This document shows, one piece after another, positions 56,038 through 64,000 of a DNA stretch of 64,000 nt. The stretch is from contig NZ_CP020700.1 in NCBI RefSeq assembly GCF_003932715.1, positions 4,920,501 to 4,984,500 on the forward strand, in the 5' to 3' direction. The translations under genes were made by a program, and so were the position numbers. Every line of letters starts with the position of its first letter. Position 1 is the first letter of the stretch. The notes under the pieces were generated by a model. It saw only the letters and a list, made by a program, of their open reading frames with translations. It was not told the DNA's origin and made no database searches. Source of the stretch: Streptomyces tsukubensis (GTDB taxonomy: Bacteria > Actinomycetota > Actinomycetes > Streptomycetales > Streptomycetaceae).

Positions 56038-56118
56038 CCGCGTCTCCGCGGTTCCCGTGGTCTCCCACGGGTCCGTTCCCGGGTGGCCGGGGCTTGTGGC
56101 CCCACCGCCCGTTACGGG
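56038..56118 (-). promoter_or_regulatory. Hairpin array in the 5' leader of the NlpC/P60 gene
   Basis: Read on the minus strand, four stem-loops follow each other: CCCG-TAA-CGGG, GGGGC-CACAA-GCCCC, CCCGTGG-GAGA-CCACGGG and CCGCG-GAGA-CGCGG. Two carry GNRA-type GAGA tetraloops. The array ends 28 bases before the start codon. Cell-wall hydrolase genes in Streptomyces are often controlled by the c-di-AMP (ydaO) riboswitch, but its conserved motifs were not seen, so the function is open. Confidence 0.55.
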
Positions 56119-56323
56119 GGAGTCGTCCGGGGCAGGACGCTAGGCCTGAGGTAACGATCCGGAGGCGGAACGACCGATTCTGTTCGAAGGTGGACAGTTC
56201 CGCCCGCATTCCGTGACCGTTCCCTCACCATGAGTGCGGGGCGGGGGCCTTCCCTGACCGAAGCGGCGAATGAGGCTCCCCTGACCGAAGAGGGGTGATA
56301 CGGCGGCTATTAGGCTCCGCCCC

Positions 56324-56677
56324 ATGGACGTACTCATCAATGTGTTCGTGGCCCTGCACATCATCGGAATCGCGTCCCTGCTCGGCGGCTTCCTCACCCA
56401 GATGAAGGCGATGAGCGAGGGCACCGCCCGCTTCACCCCCGCGATGCTGCACGGCGCGCTGACGATGCTGATCACGGGCGTCGCCCTGGTCGGGCTCAAC
56501 CAGGCCGACGACCAGACGGTGAACAACGTCAAGATCGGCATCAAGATGGCCGTCCTGGTGGTGATCCTGGCGCTGGTGTACGTCAAGCGGGACGACGAGC
56601 GGGTGGAGAAGCCGCTCTTCGGCGCGGTCGGCGGTCTGACCACGGTGAACATCCTCATAGCCACGATCTGGACCTGA
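56324..56677 (+). CDS. Small integral membrane protein of unknown function (117 aa)
   Basis: Three to four hydrophobic helices: about 4-25 (LINVFVALHIIGIASLLGGFL), 40-58 (AMLHGALTMLITGVALVGL), 70-88 (VKIGIKMAVLVVILALVYV) and 98-116 (LFGAVGGLTTVNILIATIW). The pattern resembles small conserved actinobacterial membrane proteins without a named role. TAGGCT ends 7 bases before the ATG, which suggests a leaderless mRNA. The gene is divergent from the NlpC/P60 gene and 113 bases before pcrA. Confidence 0.88.
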   Translation: MDVLINVFVALHIIGIASLLGGFLTQMKAMSEGTARFTPAMLHGALTMLITGVALVGLNQADDQTVNNVKIGIKMAVLVVILALVYVKRDDERVEKPLFGAVGGLTTVNILIATIWT

Positions 56678-56790
56678 CCGGTCCGGCCGGGTCGTCCCGG
56701 GCGGGGCCCGCCCGGGAGCGGGGGGCGGTCGCCGGGAGTTCCGGCGGACGGCCACCCGCTGTCGGTGCCCCGGCATAGACTCGGAGAGCG

Positions 56791-59268
56791 ATGAGCAGCC
56801 TCTTTGACGAAGACTTCCTGGCGAACCTCCAGCCCGAGGAGGAGCCCCCGCCGCCCGAGGACCGCGAGGGTTCCGAGCAGCAGGCCCGGGAGGAGGTTCC
56901 GGACGACCTCTTCCAGGGCGCTTTCGACCTGCCGCCCGAGCGTGACGCGTACCACCGCGACGGCGCCCCGCGTACGGTCGTCGACCCCGCGGCCCTGCTC
57001 GAAGGGCTGAACGACGAGCAGCGCGCCGCCGTCGTGCACTCGGGTTCGCCCCTGCTCATCGTCGCCGGAGCCGGCTCCGGCAAGACCCGGGTGCTCACGC
57101 ACCGCATCGCCCATCTGCTGGCCACCCGGCACGTCCACCCCGGCCAGATACTGGCGATCACCTTCACCAACAAGGCCGCCGGGGAGATGAAGGAGCGCGT
57201 CGAGCAGCTCGTCGGCCCGCGCGCCAACGCGATGTGGGTCTCCACCTTCCACAGCGCCTGCGTCCGGATCCTGCGCCGCGAGTCCAAGAAGCTCGGCTTC
57301 ACCTCGTCGTTCTCCATCTACGACGCCGCGGACTCCAAGCGGCTGATGGCCCTGGTCTGCCGGGACCTCGACCTGGACCCGAAGAAGTTCCCGCCCAAAT
57401 CCTTCAGCGCCAAGATCTCCAATCTGAAGAACGAGCTGATCGACGAGGAGAGCTTCGCGGATCAAGCCGCCGATGGTTTCGAGAAGACCCTCGCCGAGGC
57501 CTACCGGATGTACCAGTCGCGGCTCCGTGAGGCCAACGCCCTCGACTTCGACGACATCATCATGACCACGGTCCACCTCCTCCAGGCCTTCCCGGATGTG
57601 TCGGAGCACTACCAGCGGCGCTTCCGCCATGTCCTCGTCGACGAGTACCAGGACACCAACCACGCCCAGTACACCCTGGTCAGGGAGCTGGTCGGGACCG
57701 GCAGGGAGGATCTGCCCCCCGCCGAGCTGTGCGTGGTCGGCGACGCCGACCAGTCGATCTACGCCTTCCGCGGCGCCACCATCCGGAACATCCTCCAGTT
57801 CGAAGAGGACTACCCGGACGCCACCACGATCCTGCTGGAGCAGAACTACCGCTCCACCCAGACCATCCTCTCCGCCGCCAACGCCGTCATCGAACGCAAC
57901 GAGAGCCGCCGCCCCAAGAACCTCTGGACCAACGCGGGCGACGGCGCGCGGATCACCGGCTATGTCGCGGACACCGAACACGACGAGGCCCAGTTCGTCG
58001 CCGACGAGATCGACCGGCTCACCGACGCGGGCGACGCGAAGGCCGGCGACGTCGCCGTCTTCTACCGCACCAACGCCCAGTCCCGGGTCTTCGAGGAGAT
58101 CTTCATCCGGGTCGGCCTGCCCTACAAGGTCGTCGGCGGTGTCCGGTTCTACGAGCGCAAGGAGGTCAGGGACGTCCTGGCCTATCTGCGGGTGCTCGCC
58201 AACCCCGAGGACAACGTCCCCCTCCGCCGGATCCTCAACGTCCCCAAGCGCGGTATCGGGGACCGCGCCGAGGCGATGATCGACGCCCTCGCCCTCCGCG
58301 AGAAGATCACCTTCCCGCAGGCGCTGCGCCGGGTCGACGAGGCGTACGGAATGGCCGCCCGCTCCGCCAACGCCGTCAAGCGGTTCAACGTCCTGATGGA
58401 AGAGCTGCGGACGATCACGGAGTCCGGGGCGGGCCCCGCCGTCGTCCTGGAAGCCGTCCTGGAGCGGACCGGCTATCTCGCCGAACTCCAGGCCTCGACC
58501 GACCCCCAGGACGAGACCCGTATCGAGAACCTCCAGGAACTCGCCGCGGTGGCTCTGGAGTTCGAACAGGCCCGCTCGGAGGAGGAAGGCGCGGGGACCC
58601 TCGCCGAATTCCTGGAGCAGGTGGCGCTCGTCGCCGACTCCGACCAGATCCCCGACGAGGACGAGGAGGGCTCCGGCGTGATCACGCTCATGACCCTCCA
58701 CACCGCCAAGGGCCTGGAGTTCCCCGTCGTCTTCCTCACCGGCATGGAGGACGGCGTCTTCCCGCATATGCGGGCCCTCGGGCAGACCAAGGAGCTGGAG
58801 GAGGAGCGCCGGCTGGCGTACGTGGGGATCACCCGGGCCCGGGAGCGGCTGTATCTGACGCGGTCCTCGATGCGCAGCGCCTGGGGCCAGCCGTCGTACA
58901 ACCCGCCGTCCCGGTTCCTCGAAGAGATCCCCGTACAGCATCTGGAGTGGAAGCGCACGGGTCCGATGGCACCGCCCGCCACCGCGTCGAAGCCTTTCGG
59001 CGGCGGCTCCCGGCTGCCGTCGATGCCCTCCGCGAATGCGGGCGGGCGGCGCTCCGCCGCCTCCGGATTCGCCACCGGGCGCGGTGGGGCCTCGGAGCGG
59101 CCGGTGATCGCGCTCGCGATCGGGGACCGGGTCACCCATGACCAGTTCGGCCTCGGGACCGTCGTCGGGGTCGCGGGCGGGGGCGCGAACGCCCAGGCGA
59201 CGATCGACTTCGGGGACCCCAAGCCCAAGGTGCTGCTCCTGCGCTACGCACCGGTGGAGAAGCTGTAG
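56791..59268 (+). CDS. pcrA: ATP-dependent DNA helicase PcrA/UvrD
   Basis: An 825-residue superfamily 1A 3'-5' helicase for repair and replication restart. After a polar 65-residue N-terminus come motif Q and motif I (GAGSGKTRVLTHR, about 95-105), Ia (AITFTNKAAGEMKERV), II (VLVDEYQDTNHAQY), III (VVGDADQSIYAFRGA), IV (LEQNYRST), V (VITLMTLHTAKGLEF) and VI (LAYVGITRARERLYLT). The C-terminal tail (HDQFGLGTVVGVAGGGANAQATIDFGD...LLLRYAPVEKL) is the Tudor-like domain that contacts RNA polymerase in PcrA. The start is ATG 56791. Confidence 0.96.
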   Translation: MSSLFDEDFLANLQPEEEPPPPEDREGSEQQAREEVPDDLFQGAFDLPPERDAYHRDGAPRTVVDPAALLEGLNDEQRAAVVHSGSPLLIVAGAGSGKTRVLTHRIAHLLATRHVHPGQILAITFTNKAAGEMKERVEQLVGPRANAMWVSTFHSACVRILRRESKKLGFTSSFSIYDAADSKRLMALVCRDLDLDPKKFPPKSFSAKISNLKNELIDEESFADQAADGFEKTLAEAYRMYQSRLREANALDFDDIIMTTVHLLQAFPDVSEHYQRRFRHVLVDEYQDTNHAQYTLVRELVGTGREDLPPAELCVVGDADQSIYAFRGATIRNILQFEEDYPDATTILLEQNYRSTQTILSAANAVIERNESRRPKNLWTNAGDGARITGYVADTEHDEAQFVADEIDRLTDAGDAKAGDVAVFYRTNAQSRVFEEIFIRVGLPYKVVGGVRFYERKEVRDVLAYLRVLANPEDNVPLRRILNVPKRGIGDRAEAMIDALALREKITFPQALRRVDEAYGMAARSANAVKRFNVLMEELRTITESGAGPAVVLEAVLERTGYLAELQASTDPQDETRIENLQELAAVALEFEQARSEEEGAGTLAEFLEQVALVADSDQIPDEDEEGSGVITLMTLHTAKGLEFPVVFLTGMEDGVFPHMRALGQTKELEEERRLAYVGITRARERLYLTRSSMRSAWGQPSYNPPSRFLEEIPVQHLEWKRTGPMAPPATASKPFGGGSRLPSMPSANAGGRRSAASGFATGRGGASERPVIALAIGDRVTHDQFGLGTVVGVAGGGANAQATIDFGDPKPKVLLLRYAPVEKL

Positions 59269-59280
59269 GAAACCGGCGGG

Positions 59281-59320
59281 CCCGGGCGGTTCGGCCGCCC
59301 GGGCGGTTCGGCCGCCCGGG
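59281..59320. terminator. Overlapping hairpins between convergent pcrA and M23 genes
   Basis: CCCGGGCGG-TTCGG-CCGCCCGGG occurs twice, overlapping by six bases, directly after the pcrA stop. Either 9-bp stem could form, giving a bidirectional terminator without a T-run. Confidence 0.8.
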
Positions 59321-59336
59321 CGGGGCGGCCCGTCCG

Positions 59337-60911
59337 TCAGACCGGGTTCAGGCCCTTGCTCTGGAGCCAGACCAGCGGATTGATATGCGAGCCGCCGTTC
59401 GGCCGGACCTCGAAGTGGAGGTGCGGGCCGGTGGAGTTGCCGGAGTCCCCGGCATAGCCGATGACATCACCGGCCTTCACCTTGCCGTAGCGCACCTTGG
59501 ACGACGCCAGATGGCAGTACCACGTCTCGGTACCGTCCGGAGCCGTCAGGATGACCATGTTCCCGTAGGCCCGGTTGAACTGCGTACGGACCGTGCCGTC
59601 GGTCGCGGCCATGACCTCGGTGCCGTAGTCGACGGGGAAGTCGATGCCCGTGTGCAGGGCCATCCAGTTGACGCCGGACTGGCCGTAGTAGGTGCTCAGG
59701 CCCTTCTGCTGCACCGGCAGGGCGAACTTGGGGCGGAGCGCCTCGCGCTTCCTGGCCTCCTCCTCGCGCTTCTGCCGCTCCGCCTCCTGGCGGGCCTTCA
59801 GGTCGATGCGCTCCTGCGTACGGGAGGCGCGGTCGCCGAAGTCGCGGGCCTCGGCGCTCAGCGCGGCGAGCTGGGTGTCCATCCGGGAGTTGGCCGCGAT
59901 CTGCTCCGTGGAGGTGTCGGCGGCGGCCAAGGTGGTGGTGTCCTCTTTCTGCTTCGGCTCGGCGCCGATATCGCCCACGGAGGCGGCGGCGATACCCGCC
60001 ACGCCCATCACACAGGCGGAAGGAACGGCGACCGTCAGCAGCGCCGAACGCTTGGCGGGGGTACGGCGCCGGCCGCGGCCCGCGTTGCCCGCGCGGCGCA
60101 CCGGGCGCGGGGTGACCGGAGCGACACCGGTGATCGAACCGTACGCGGGCTCGTCCTCGCCGCCGTCGTGCTCCTGCGGCCCGTCGTAGCCGGGACCGGA
60201 TGCGGCCTCGGGCCCGGCGGAATCGTGGTGCGGGTCCCCGTCGACCACGGGAACGACGGCGGTGGCCTCGACCCCGGCGTCGACCGGCTGCGTCAGCTGC
60301 TCCATCAGCTCCGGGTCGAACTCCTGCGTACCGAAGTCATGGGCCGCGAAGTCCTGGACGACGGACTCGGGGGCGCCGAAGTCCTGGGCCGAGAAGTCCT
60401 GTTGCGCCCCGGCGAGTTCCTGCTCGGGCGCGTACTGCTGCGGTACCAGCGGGAGGGGCTCGGCATCCGCGGCAGTGTTCCACGCGGTGGCGTCGTAGGC
60501 CCCCGACTCGAAGGAGGGCGCTCCCCAGGAACCGCTGTTGTCGTAGGCGTAGGCGGCGGCCGGATCCTGCGCCGCGGCGTCCGCGGCCTGGGTCCAGGCG
60601 GTGGCGTCCCACTGGCCGGTCGTACCGTACGTCGACTCGTAACCTCCCCCAAAGCCTTCGGCCTGGGAGGTACCCCCAGTTGCCTGGTCACCGGCCTGGG
60701 TCTCGTACGCGCCCGTGCCGTAGGAGTCGTAGCCGCCGTACTGCGGGGCCGCGGCCTGCTGGGAACCGGTGTCCCACTGGGCGGCGTCGTAGTGGGCGGA
60801 GTGGTCCGTGCCGGACTCGGGAAGAGCACCGAAGAGCGGGTCGGTGTCGTAGCTGCCGGTGGGGTAAGTCTCGTGGCCGACGTACCCGGCGTGGGCGTGC
60901 TGGTCGTTCAC
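59337..60911 (-). CDS. M23 (LytM) family peptidase with long acidic N-terminal region
   Basis: A 524-residue protein. GTG 60911 begins MNDQHAHAGYVGHETYPTG. Residues 1-275 are low-complexity (Tyr/Gln/Ala/Asp/Gly) and probably cytoplasmic. A basic patch (RRAGNAGRGRRRTPAKR), one transmembrane helix (about 285-310) and a coiled coil (about 330-390) follow. The C-terminal LytM domain (about 405-520) keeps HTGIDFPVDYGTEV and HLHFEVRPNG, the zinc ligands of an active endopeptidase. Residues near 78-90 are encoded by a palindromic repeat element inserted in frame. It should cut or help remodel peptidoglycan. Confidence 0.9.
   Translation of the reverse strand: MNDQHAHAGYVGHETYPTGSYDTDPLFGALPESGTDHSAHYDAAQWDTGSQQAAAPQYGGYDSYGTGAYETQAGDQATGGTSQAEGFGGGYESTYGTTGQWDATAWTQAADAAAQDPAAAYAYDNSGSWGAPSFESGAYDATAWNTAADAEPLPLVPQQYAPEQELAGAQQDFSAQDFGAPESVVQDFAAHDFGTQEFDPELMEQLTQPVDAGVEATAVVPVVDGDPHHDSAGPEAASGPGYDGPQEHDGGEDEPAYGSITGVAPVTPRPVRRAGNAGRGRRRTPAKRSALLTVAVPSACVMGVAGIAAASVGDIGAEPKQKEDTTTLAAADTSTEQIAANSRMDTQLAALSAEARDFGDRASRTQERIDLKARQEAERQKREEEARKREALRPKFALPVQQKGLSTYYGQSGVNWMALHTGIDFPVDYGTEVMAATDGTVRTQFNRAYGNMVILTAPDGTETWYCHLASSKVRYGKVKAGDVIGYAGDSGNSTGPHLHFEVRPNGGSHINPLVWLQSKGLNPV
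60643..60678. repeat. Palindromic repeat element inside the M23 peptidase gene
   Basis: CCTCCCCCAAAGGCC-type arms around GCCTTCGGC, followed by GGGAGGTACCCCCA, match the element at 18710-18742 in layout (C-run, GCCTTCGGC core, G-run, then ACCCCCA). On the coding strand it reads through in frame as Gly/Ser/Glu-Gly-Phe-Gly. Confidence 0.65.
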
Positions 60912-61234
60912 CAACTTCTCTCTCGCCTCGGCAGCAGGACTGCTGGTCTGGGTCGTCGAGCAGTCGGAACCCAGGGGGAAACCAGTGGCGCGACTGTACC
61001 CGGCGGTATGCGGCGTCGACAATCTTCCGCAGGTTTTACGCGGTCAGGAAAGGGGCATTCGAGCGTCTTTCGGCGAGGCGGCGGGAGAGCTTTGGCCGTA
61101 CGTTCGAAATTCGTTCGACAAATCGTCACCGGGTGTGAGGCTCTGCGCCGACCCGGGGTGCGGGAGGGGTGGCGAAGGGTGGCCCGCCCCACCGGCCGGG
61201 GCCGGTACTCGGGCCTGAGCCGGGGCCGGTGGGC

Positions 61235-62119
61235 TCAGGCGACCGCCACCGGCTCCCCGACGACGGACACGGGCCCGGGCGCACCCTCCGCCGCGCCGAG
61301 AACCTCCCGGATCCGGGCGGCGACCGCGGGATGGACCGGCAGCGCGAGATGACCGATCCCCGTCACCCGCACATTCTCCGTACGGAGATCGGGGTGGTCG
61401 ATCCGCGCCGTCTCCACCGGGTCCATCCACTGGTCCAGCTCACTCCAGAAGCTGGTGAAACGAGTACGGCAATCCGGCGCCGGGCGGCACAGCTCCTCGA
61501 TGACCGGGGAATCCGGGCGCATCTGGCGCACGATCGGATGAGCGCTGGCGAGCGGGGCGACCCGGGTACCGGAGTGCGGGGTCCCCAGCGTGACCACATT
61601 CCGCACCCGCAGGTCACCGCCCAGACACTGACTGTAGTAGCGGGCGATCAGGCCGCCCAGGCTGTGGCCGACCAGATCCACCCCGTCCCGGCCGCTGCGG
61701 GCGCAGACCTCCTCCACATGCCTGCCCAGCAACTGGGCCGCCGCCCGGATATCGCAGGTCAGCGGCGAGTAGTTCAGACACTGGAGATCGCGCCAGCCGT
61801 GCCGGGCCAGAGAACGGCGGAGCAGCACGAACACCGACCGGTTGTCCGCGAACCCATGCAGCATGATCACCGGCCGGGGCGGGGAATCGCCCGCAGGCGG
61901 CGCGGGCCGCTCATCGGTCAGACCCGAGGGATAGAGCAGCAGATGCCCGGCGAGAATCGCCAGCTCCAAGGCGTGCGCCCGCAGGGCCGTCGACGGAAGC
62001 CGCAGCTCGCACAGCTCACGCAGCTGCTCCACCGTGCGGCGGCTGGTGGTGAGAAGGCCGATGGGGTCGGGGCCCGGCAGCGGGCCGAGATTCCGGGGGA
62101 TGAAGGGCAGAACCTGCAT
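61235..62119 (-). CDS. Alpha/beta hydrolase, lipase-like
   Basis: A 294-residue hydrolase. VIMLHGFADNRSVF is the oxyanion-hole HG motif, DLVGHSLGGLIARYY the nucleophile elbow, and TLGTPHSGTRVAPLA the typical lipase region. The Asp is probably in ELDQWMDPVE-type sequence and the His in TGIGHLALPVHP. It resembles triacylglycerol lipases/PGAP1-like esterases that act on lipids. No clear signal peptide is present, although residues 45-65 are moderately hydrophobic. ATG 62119 follows GGAGG by 8 bases. It is convergent with nothing and divergent from icmB across 336 bases. Confidence 0.88.
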   Translation of the reverse strand: MQVLPFIPRNLGPLPGPDPIGLLTTSRRTVEQLRELCELRLPSTALRAHALELAILAGHLLLYPSGLTDERPAPPAGDSPPRPVIMLHGFADNRSVFVLLRRSLARHGWRDLQCLNYSPLTCDIRAAAQLLGRHVEEVCARSGRDGVDLVGHSLGGLIARYYSQCLGGDLRVRNVVTLGTPHSGTRVAPLASAHPIVRQMRPDSPVIEELCRPAPDCRTRFTSFWSELDQWMDPVETARIDHPDLRTENVRVTGIGHLALPVHPAVAARIREVLGAAEGAPGPVSVVGEPVAVA

Positions 62120-62404
62120 GGGCCGGCCTCCGTACCGGCGCACAGGAGGCGACGCCGACTCCCGAACGCCCTCACGGAACCGCGTCCGGTGTCCCCGTCC
62201 CGCATCCGCGCGAGACCCCGGGCGGCTCCGTCGTACGGCTCTTTCGTGCGGCTCCGTCGTACGGACCCGGAAGCGGCTCCTTCGGCGGCGCGCCCGCACG
62301 GGGAGGCATGCACGCCTTCCGCCACGGGTACGCCGCATATCGAACGTGTCCCACATGTGATTTCCCCCTCCCGGTCCACCGTGAAACGGCCCCGTGCGGG
62401 ATGC

Positions 62405-62413
62405 TGTGGATAA
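62405..62413 (-). other. Single perfect DnaA-box sequence upstream of icmB
   Basis: TGTGGATAA is the complement of TTATCCACA. It lies 43 bases before the icmB start. The spacer 62120-62455 also contains GGCTCCGTCGTACGG twice (near 62224 and 62251) and no gene. Confidence 0.4.
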
Positions 62414-62455
62414 CGATCGTTCACTCGGTGGCGCAGTGAGTGTGTGGAGGCGAAG

Positions 62456-62863
62456 ATGGGTGTGACCGGTCCGATCCGCGTAGTGGTGGCCAAACCCGGC
62501 CTCGACGGGCACGACCGCGGGGCCAAGGTCATCGCACGGGCCCTGCGGGACGCGGGCATGGAGGTCATCTACACCGGTCTCCACCAGACCCCCGAGCAGA
62601 TCGTCGACACCGCGATCCAGGAGGACGCGGACGCGATCGGCCTGTCGATCCTCTCCGGCGCGCACAACACGCTCTTCGCCCGGGTGCTGGAACTGCTGAA
62701 GGAACGGGACGCGGAGGACATCCGGGTGTTCGGGGGCGGGATCATCCCCGAAGAGGACATCGCGCCGCTGAAGGAGAAGGGGGTGGCGGAGATCTTCACG
62801 CCGGGCGCGACGACGACGTCGATCGTCGACTGGGTCACCACAACGTTTTCGCCTCCCTCTTAG
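62456..62863 (+). CDS. icmB: B12-binding small subunit of an acyl-CoA mutase (IcmB type)
   Basis: A 135-residue cobalamin-binding domain protein. [33 protein letters not shown] carries the DxHxxG histidine that ligates cobalt. [23 protein letters not shown] and [27 protein letters not shown] complete the flavodoxin-like fold. Its size and sequence fit the small subunit of isobutyryl-CoA mutase (valine and butyrate metabolism) rather than a full methylmalonyl-CoA mutase. The large subunit is not in the window. ATG 62456 has GGAGG 5 bases upstream. Confidence 0.9.
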   Translation: MGVTGPIRVVVAKPGLDGHDRGAKVIARALRDAGMEVIYTGLHQTPEQIVDTAIQEDADAIGLSILSGAHNTLFARVLELLKERDAEDIRVFGGGIIPEEDIAPLKEKGVAEIFTPGATTTSIVDWVTTTFSPPS

Positions 62864-63755
62864 GGGCCTGGGGTGCGGGGTGCGCCGTTGGTGGTTCGGG
62901 TTGCGTGTCCGGCCGCGGGCCGTGGCTGGCTTGTCGCGCAGTTCCTCGCGCCCCTGGGTATCTGTGCTTGCTGCCCCTGCGGTGTGCGGGTCCTCCGGTG
63001 GTCGGGTCGCGTTACTCCGTGGGGTAGGCGCGGGGTCTTGTCGGGTGCGGCCGGGTCGTGGGCCTCCGGGCTCACCTCCTCGCCGGCGGCGATGCACCGC
63101 TCCACGGGGAGCCCTGCTTGTCGCCACCGGCTGCGGGGGCGACCCTGCACCCCCCTCCGGAGATCACCCCGACTTGACCCCGGGGAACAAGGAGTTTCCT
63201 CGGTCACCCGCCACGGGGTGGGCCCGTATTCGGGACGCCCGTCCACAGGGGCTTCCCTTCCCCGGGCCCCGGGGCCCCGGGGATGGCGGCGAGCGCCGTT
63301 GACGGCGGGTGTTGCGTGTCCGGCCGCGGGCCGTGGTCGGCTGGTCGCGCAGTTCCTCGCGCCCCTGAATACCTCCCGTGACGTGCGACTTCACCAGGGG
63401 CTTCGCGGCCTGATCATGCTGGGATCACGTGGGAGGGGGGTGCAGGGTCGCCCCCGCAGTGGACCTGCGACAAGCACGGTTTGCCGGAGGGCAGTGCATC
63501 GCAGGCCGCGAGGAGGTGAGCCCGGAGGCCACCGACCCACCCGAACCCGACAAGGTCGGCGACCTACACCACGGAGCAACGGTCACCCAATCTTTGAGCC
63601 CCTCCGGCGATTGAGGAGCAGGAGCCGCCCGCACCCCGCGGGCAACCCCGCCCCCGGGGGCCCGGGGGCCCAACGCGCCCGCACCCCGCAGGGGACCCGC
63701 ACCCCCGGGGCGAGGAACCCCAGCGGGAGGCGCTCCCGCGGGAGGCGAACCCGCC
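62864..63755. repeat. Gene-free 892-bp cluster of dispersed Streptomyces-type repeats
   Basis: A 57-bp direct repeat (62900-62956 and 63311-63367; copies differ at about three positions) contains CGCGCAGTTCCTCGCGCCCCTG. An inverted pair of about 140 bp (about 63033-63176 and 63430-63575) shares GGAGGGGGGTGCAGGGTCGC and GAGGAGGTGAGCCCGGAGGC in opposite orientation. A third type, AGCCCCTCCGGCGATTGAGGAGC (63596-63618), follows. All are intergenic sequence types that recur across Streptomyces chromosomes. No intact gene or transposase is present. Confidence 0.75.
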
Positions 63756-64000
63756 TCACGGCGCAAGCTCCTCCCGCATCGCCGCGCGCAAGCGCAACGT
63801 CGAGACCAGGCGGTGGAACGCCTCCGACCAGTACGTGCCCGCGCCGGGCGACGCCGATTCCGATTCCGCGGGCGGGCCCGTGAGGAGGTCGAGGCGGGCG
63901 GCCTCCCCGGGGTCCAGGCAGCGTTCCGCGAGCCCCATCACCCCGCTGAAGCTCCACGGGTAGCTCCCGGCCTCGCGGGCTATCTCCAGGGCGTCGACGA
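63756..64000 (-). CDS. Hypothetical protein, C-terminal part only (runs off the right edge)
   Basis: An open minus-strand frame enters at 64000 and ends at the TGA at 63756. The visible 80 or so residues read VDALEIAREAGSYPWSFSGVMG..., then AERCLDPGEAARLDLLTG, an Asp/Glu-Ser-rich stretch and YWSEAFHRLVSTLRLRAAMREELAP at the C-terminus. Third positions are G/C-rich, as in real genes here. No family was recognised. The internal GTG at 63941 is unlikely to be the start because the frame stays open upstream. Confidence 0.6.
   Translation of the reverse strand, partial: VDALEIAREAGSYPWSFSGVMGLAERCLDPGEAARLDLLTGPPAESESASPGAGTYWSEAFHRLVSTLRLRAAMREELAP

Noticed and set aside
56010..56220. c-di-AMP (ydaO) riboswitch before the NlpC/P60 gene
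   Set aside because: The conserved ydaO segments (GGGGUGAA-type and CCCGACAGCUAACCUCGU-like) are absent. Only local hairpins are seen, so it is listed as an unassigned leader.
63040..63580. Remnant transposase or ORFan gene between the inverted repeats
   Set aside because: Open frames on both strands read as Arg/Pro/Gly-rich sequence and follow the repeat units. No transposase motif (DDE, HUH, Tyr/Ser recombinase) was found.

Overview
The window is about 72% GC by eye, with strong codon third-position GC bias. Its order of genes (alr, tsaE, tsaB-rimI-tsaD, groES-groEL1 under two CIRCE elements, whiD, bldM, a ShbA-type sigma factor, guaB, guaB3, guaA, pcrA, icmB) is the core-chromosome order of Streptomyces. 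No plasmid, phage, transposase, rRNA, tRNA or CRISPR array was seen. Names rest on recognised motifs and remembered family features; no search was run.

Left part (1-16.3 kb): two secreted proteins on the minus strand behind an iron box; nnr (NAD(P)HX repair); alr and an alpha/beta hydrolase; then the threonylcarbamoyl-adenosine tRNA modification group tsaE, tsaB, rimI, tsaD, with a small palindrome-led gene and a degenerate L,D-transpeptidase-like protein between them. A YciI/DGPF protein with its ECF sigma factor, a membrane protein, a THUMP-like methyltransferase, a polysaccharide deacetylase and a lipoprotein follow.

Middle part (16.3-32.2 kb): the HrcA/CIRCE-controlled groES-groEL1 operon, a minus-strand group of oxidoreductases and a MOSC protein divergent from a LysR regulator, the developmental block whiD/bldM/shbA, the GMP pathway pair guaB and guaB3 closed by a strong terminator, a nucleotide-sugar dehydrogenase homologue that has lost active-site residues, and glycerol-3-phosphate dehydrogenase.

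Right-centre (32.6-46 kb): three tandem Ser/Thr kinase-type membrane proteins with related extracytoplasmic domains. The middle one is a pseudokinase, interrupted here by an apparent frameshift. Then come succinate-semialdehyde dehydrogenase, a GMC oxidoreductase and a LAxTG sortase substrate.

Right part (46-64 kb): chorismate mutase behind a probable transcription attenuator with a leaderless 23-codon leader peptide; guaA; a class II aldolase-like protein; DoxX; a LiaF-like PspC protein divergent from a PspC-fused histidine kinase and its response regulator; an NlpC/P60 hydrolase with a hairpin-rich leader; pcrA; an M23 peptidase; a lipase-like protein; the B12-binding icmB subunit; and an intergenic cluster of Streptomyces-type repeats before a truncated gene at the right edge.

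The most noteworthy signals are the chorismate mutase leader-peptide attenuator, the pseudokinase-containing kinase trio, two homologues of known enzymes that lack catalytic residues, and several palindromes and repeats in the intergenic regions.
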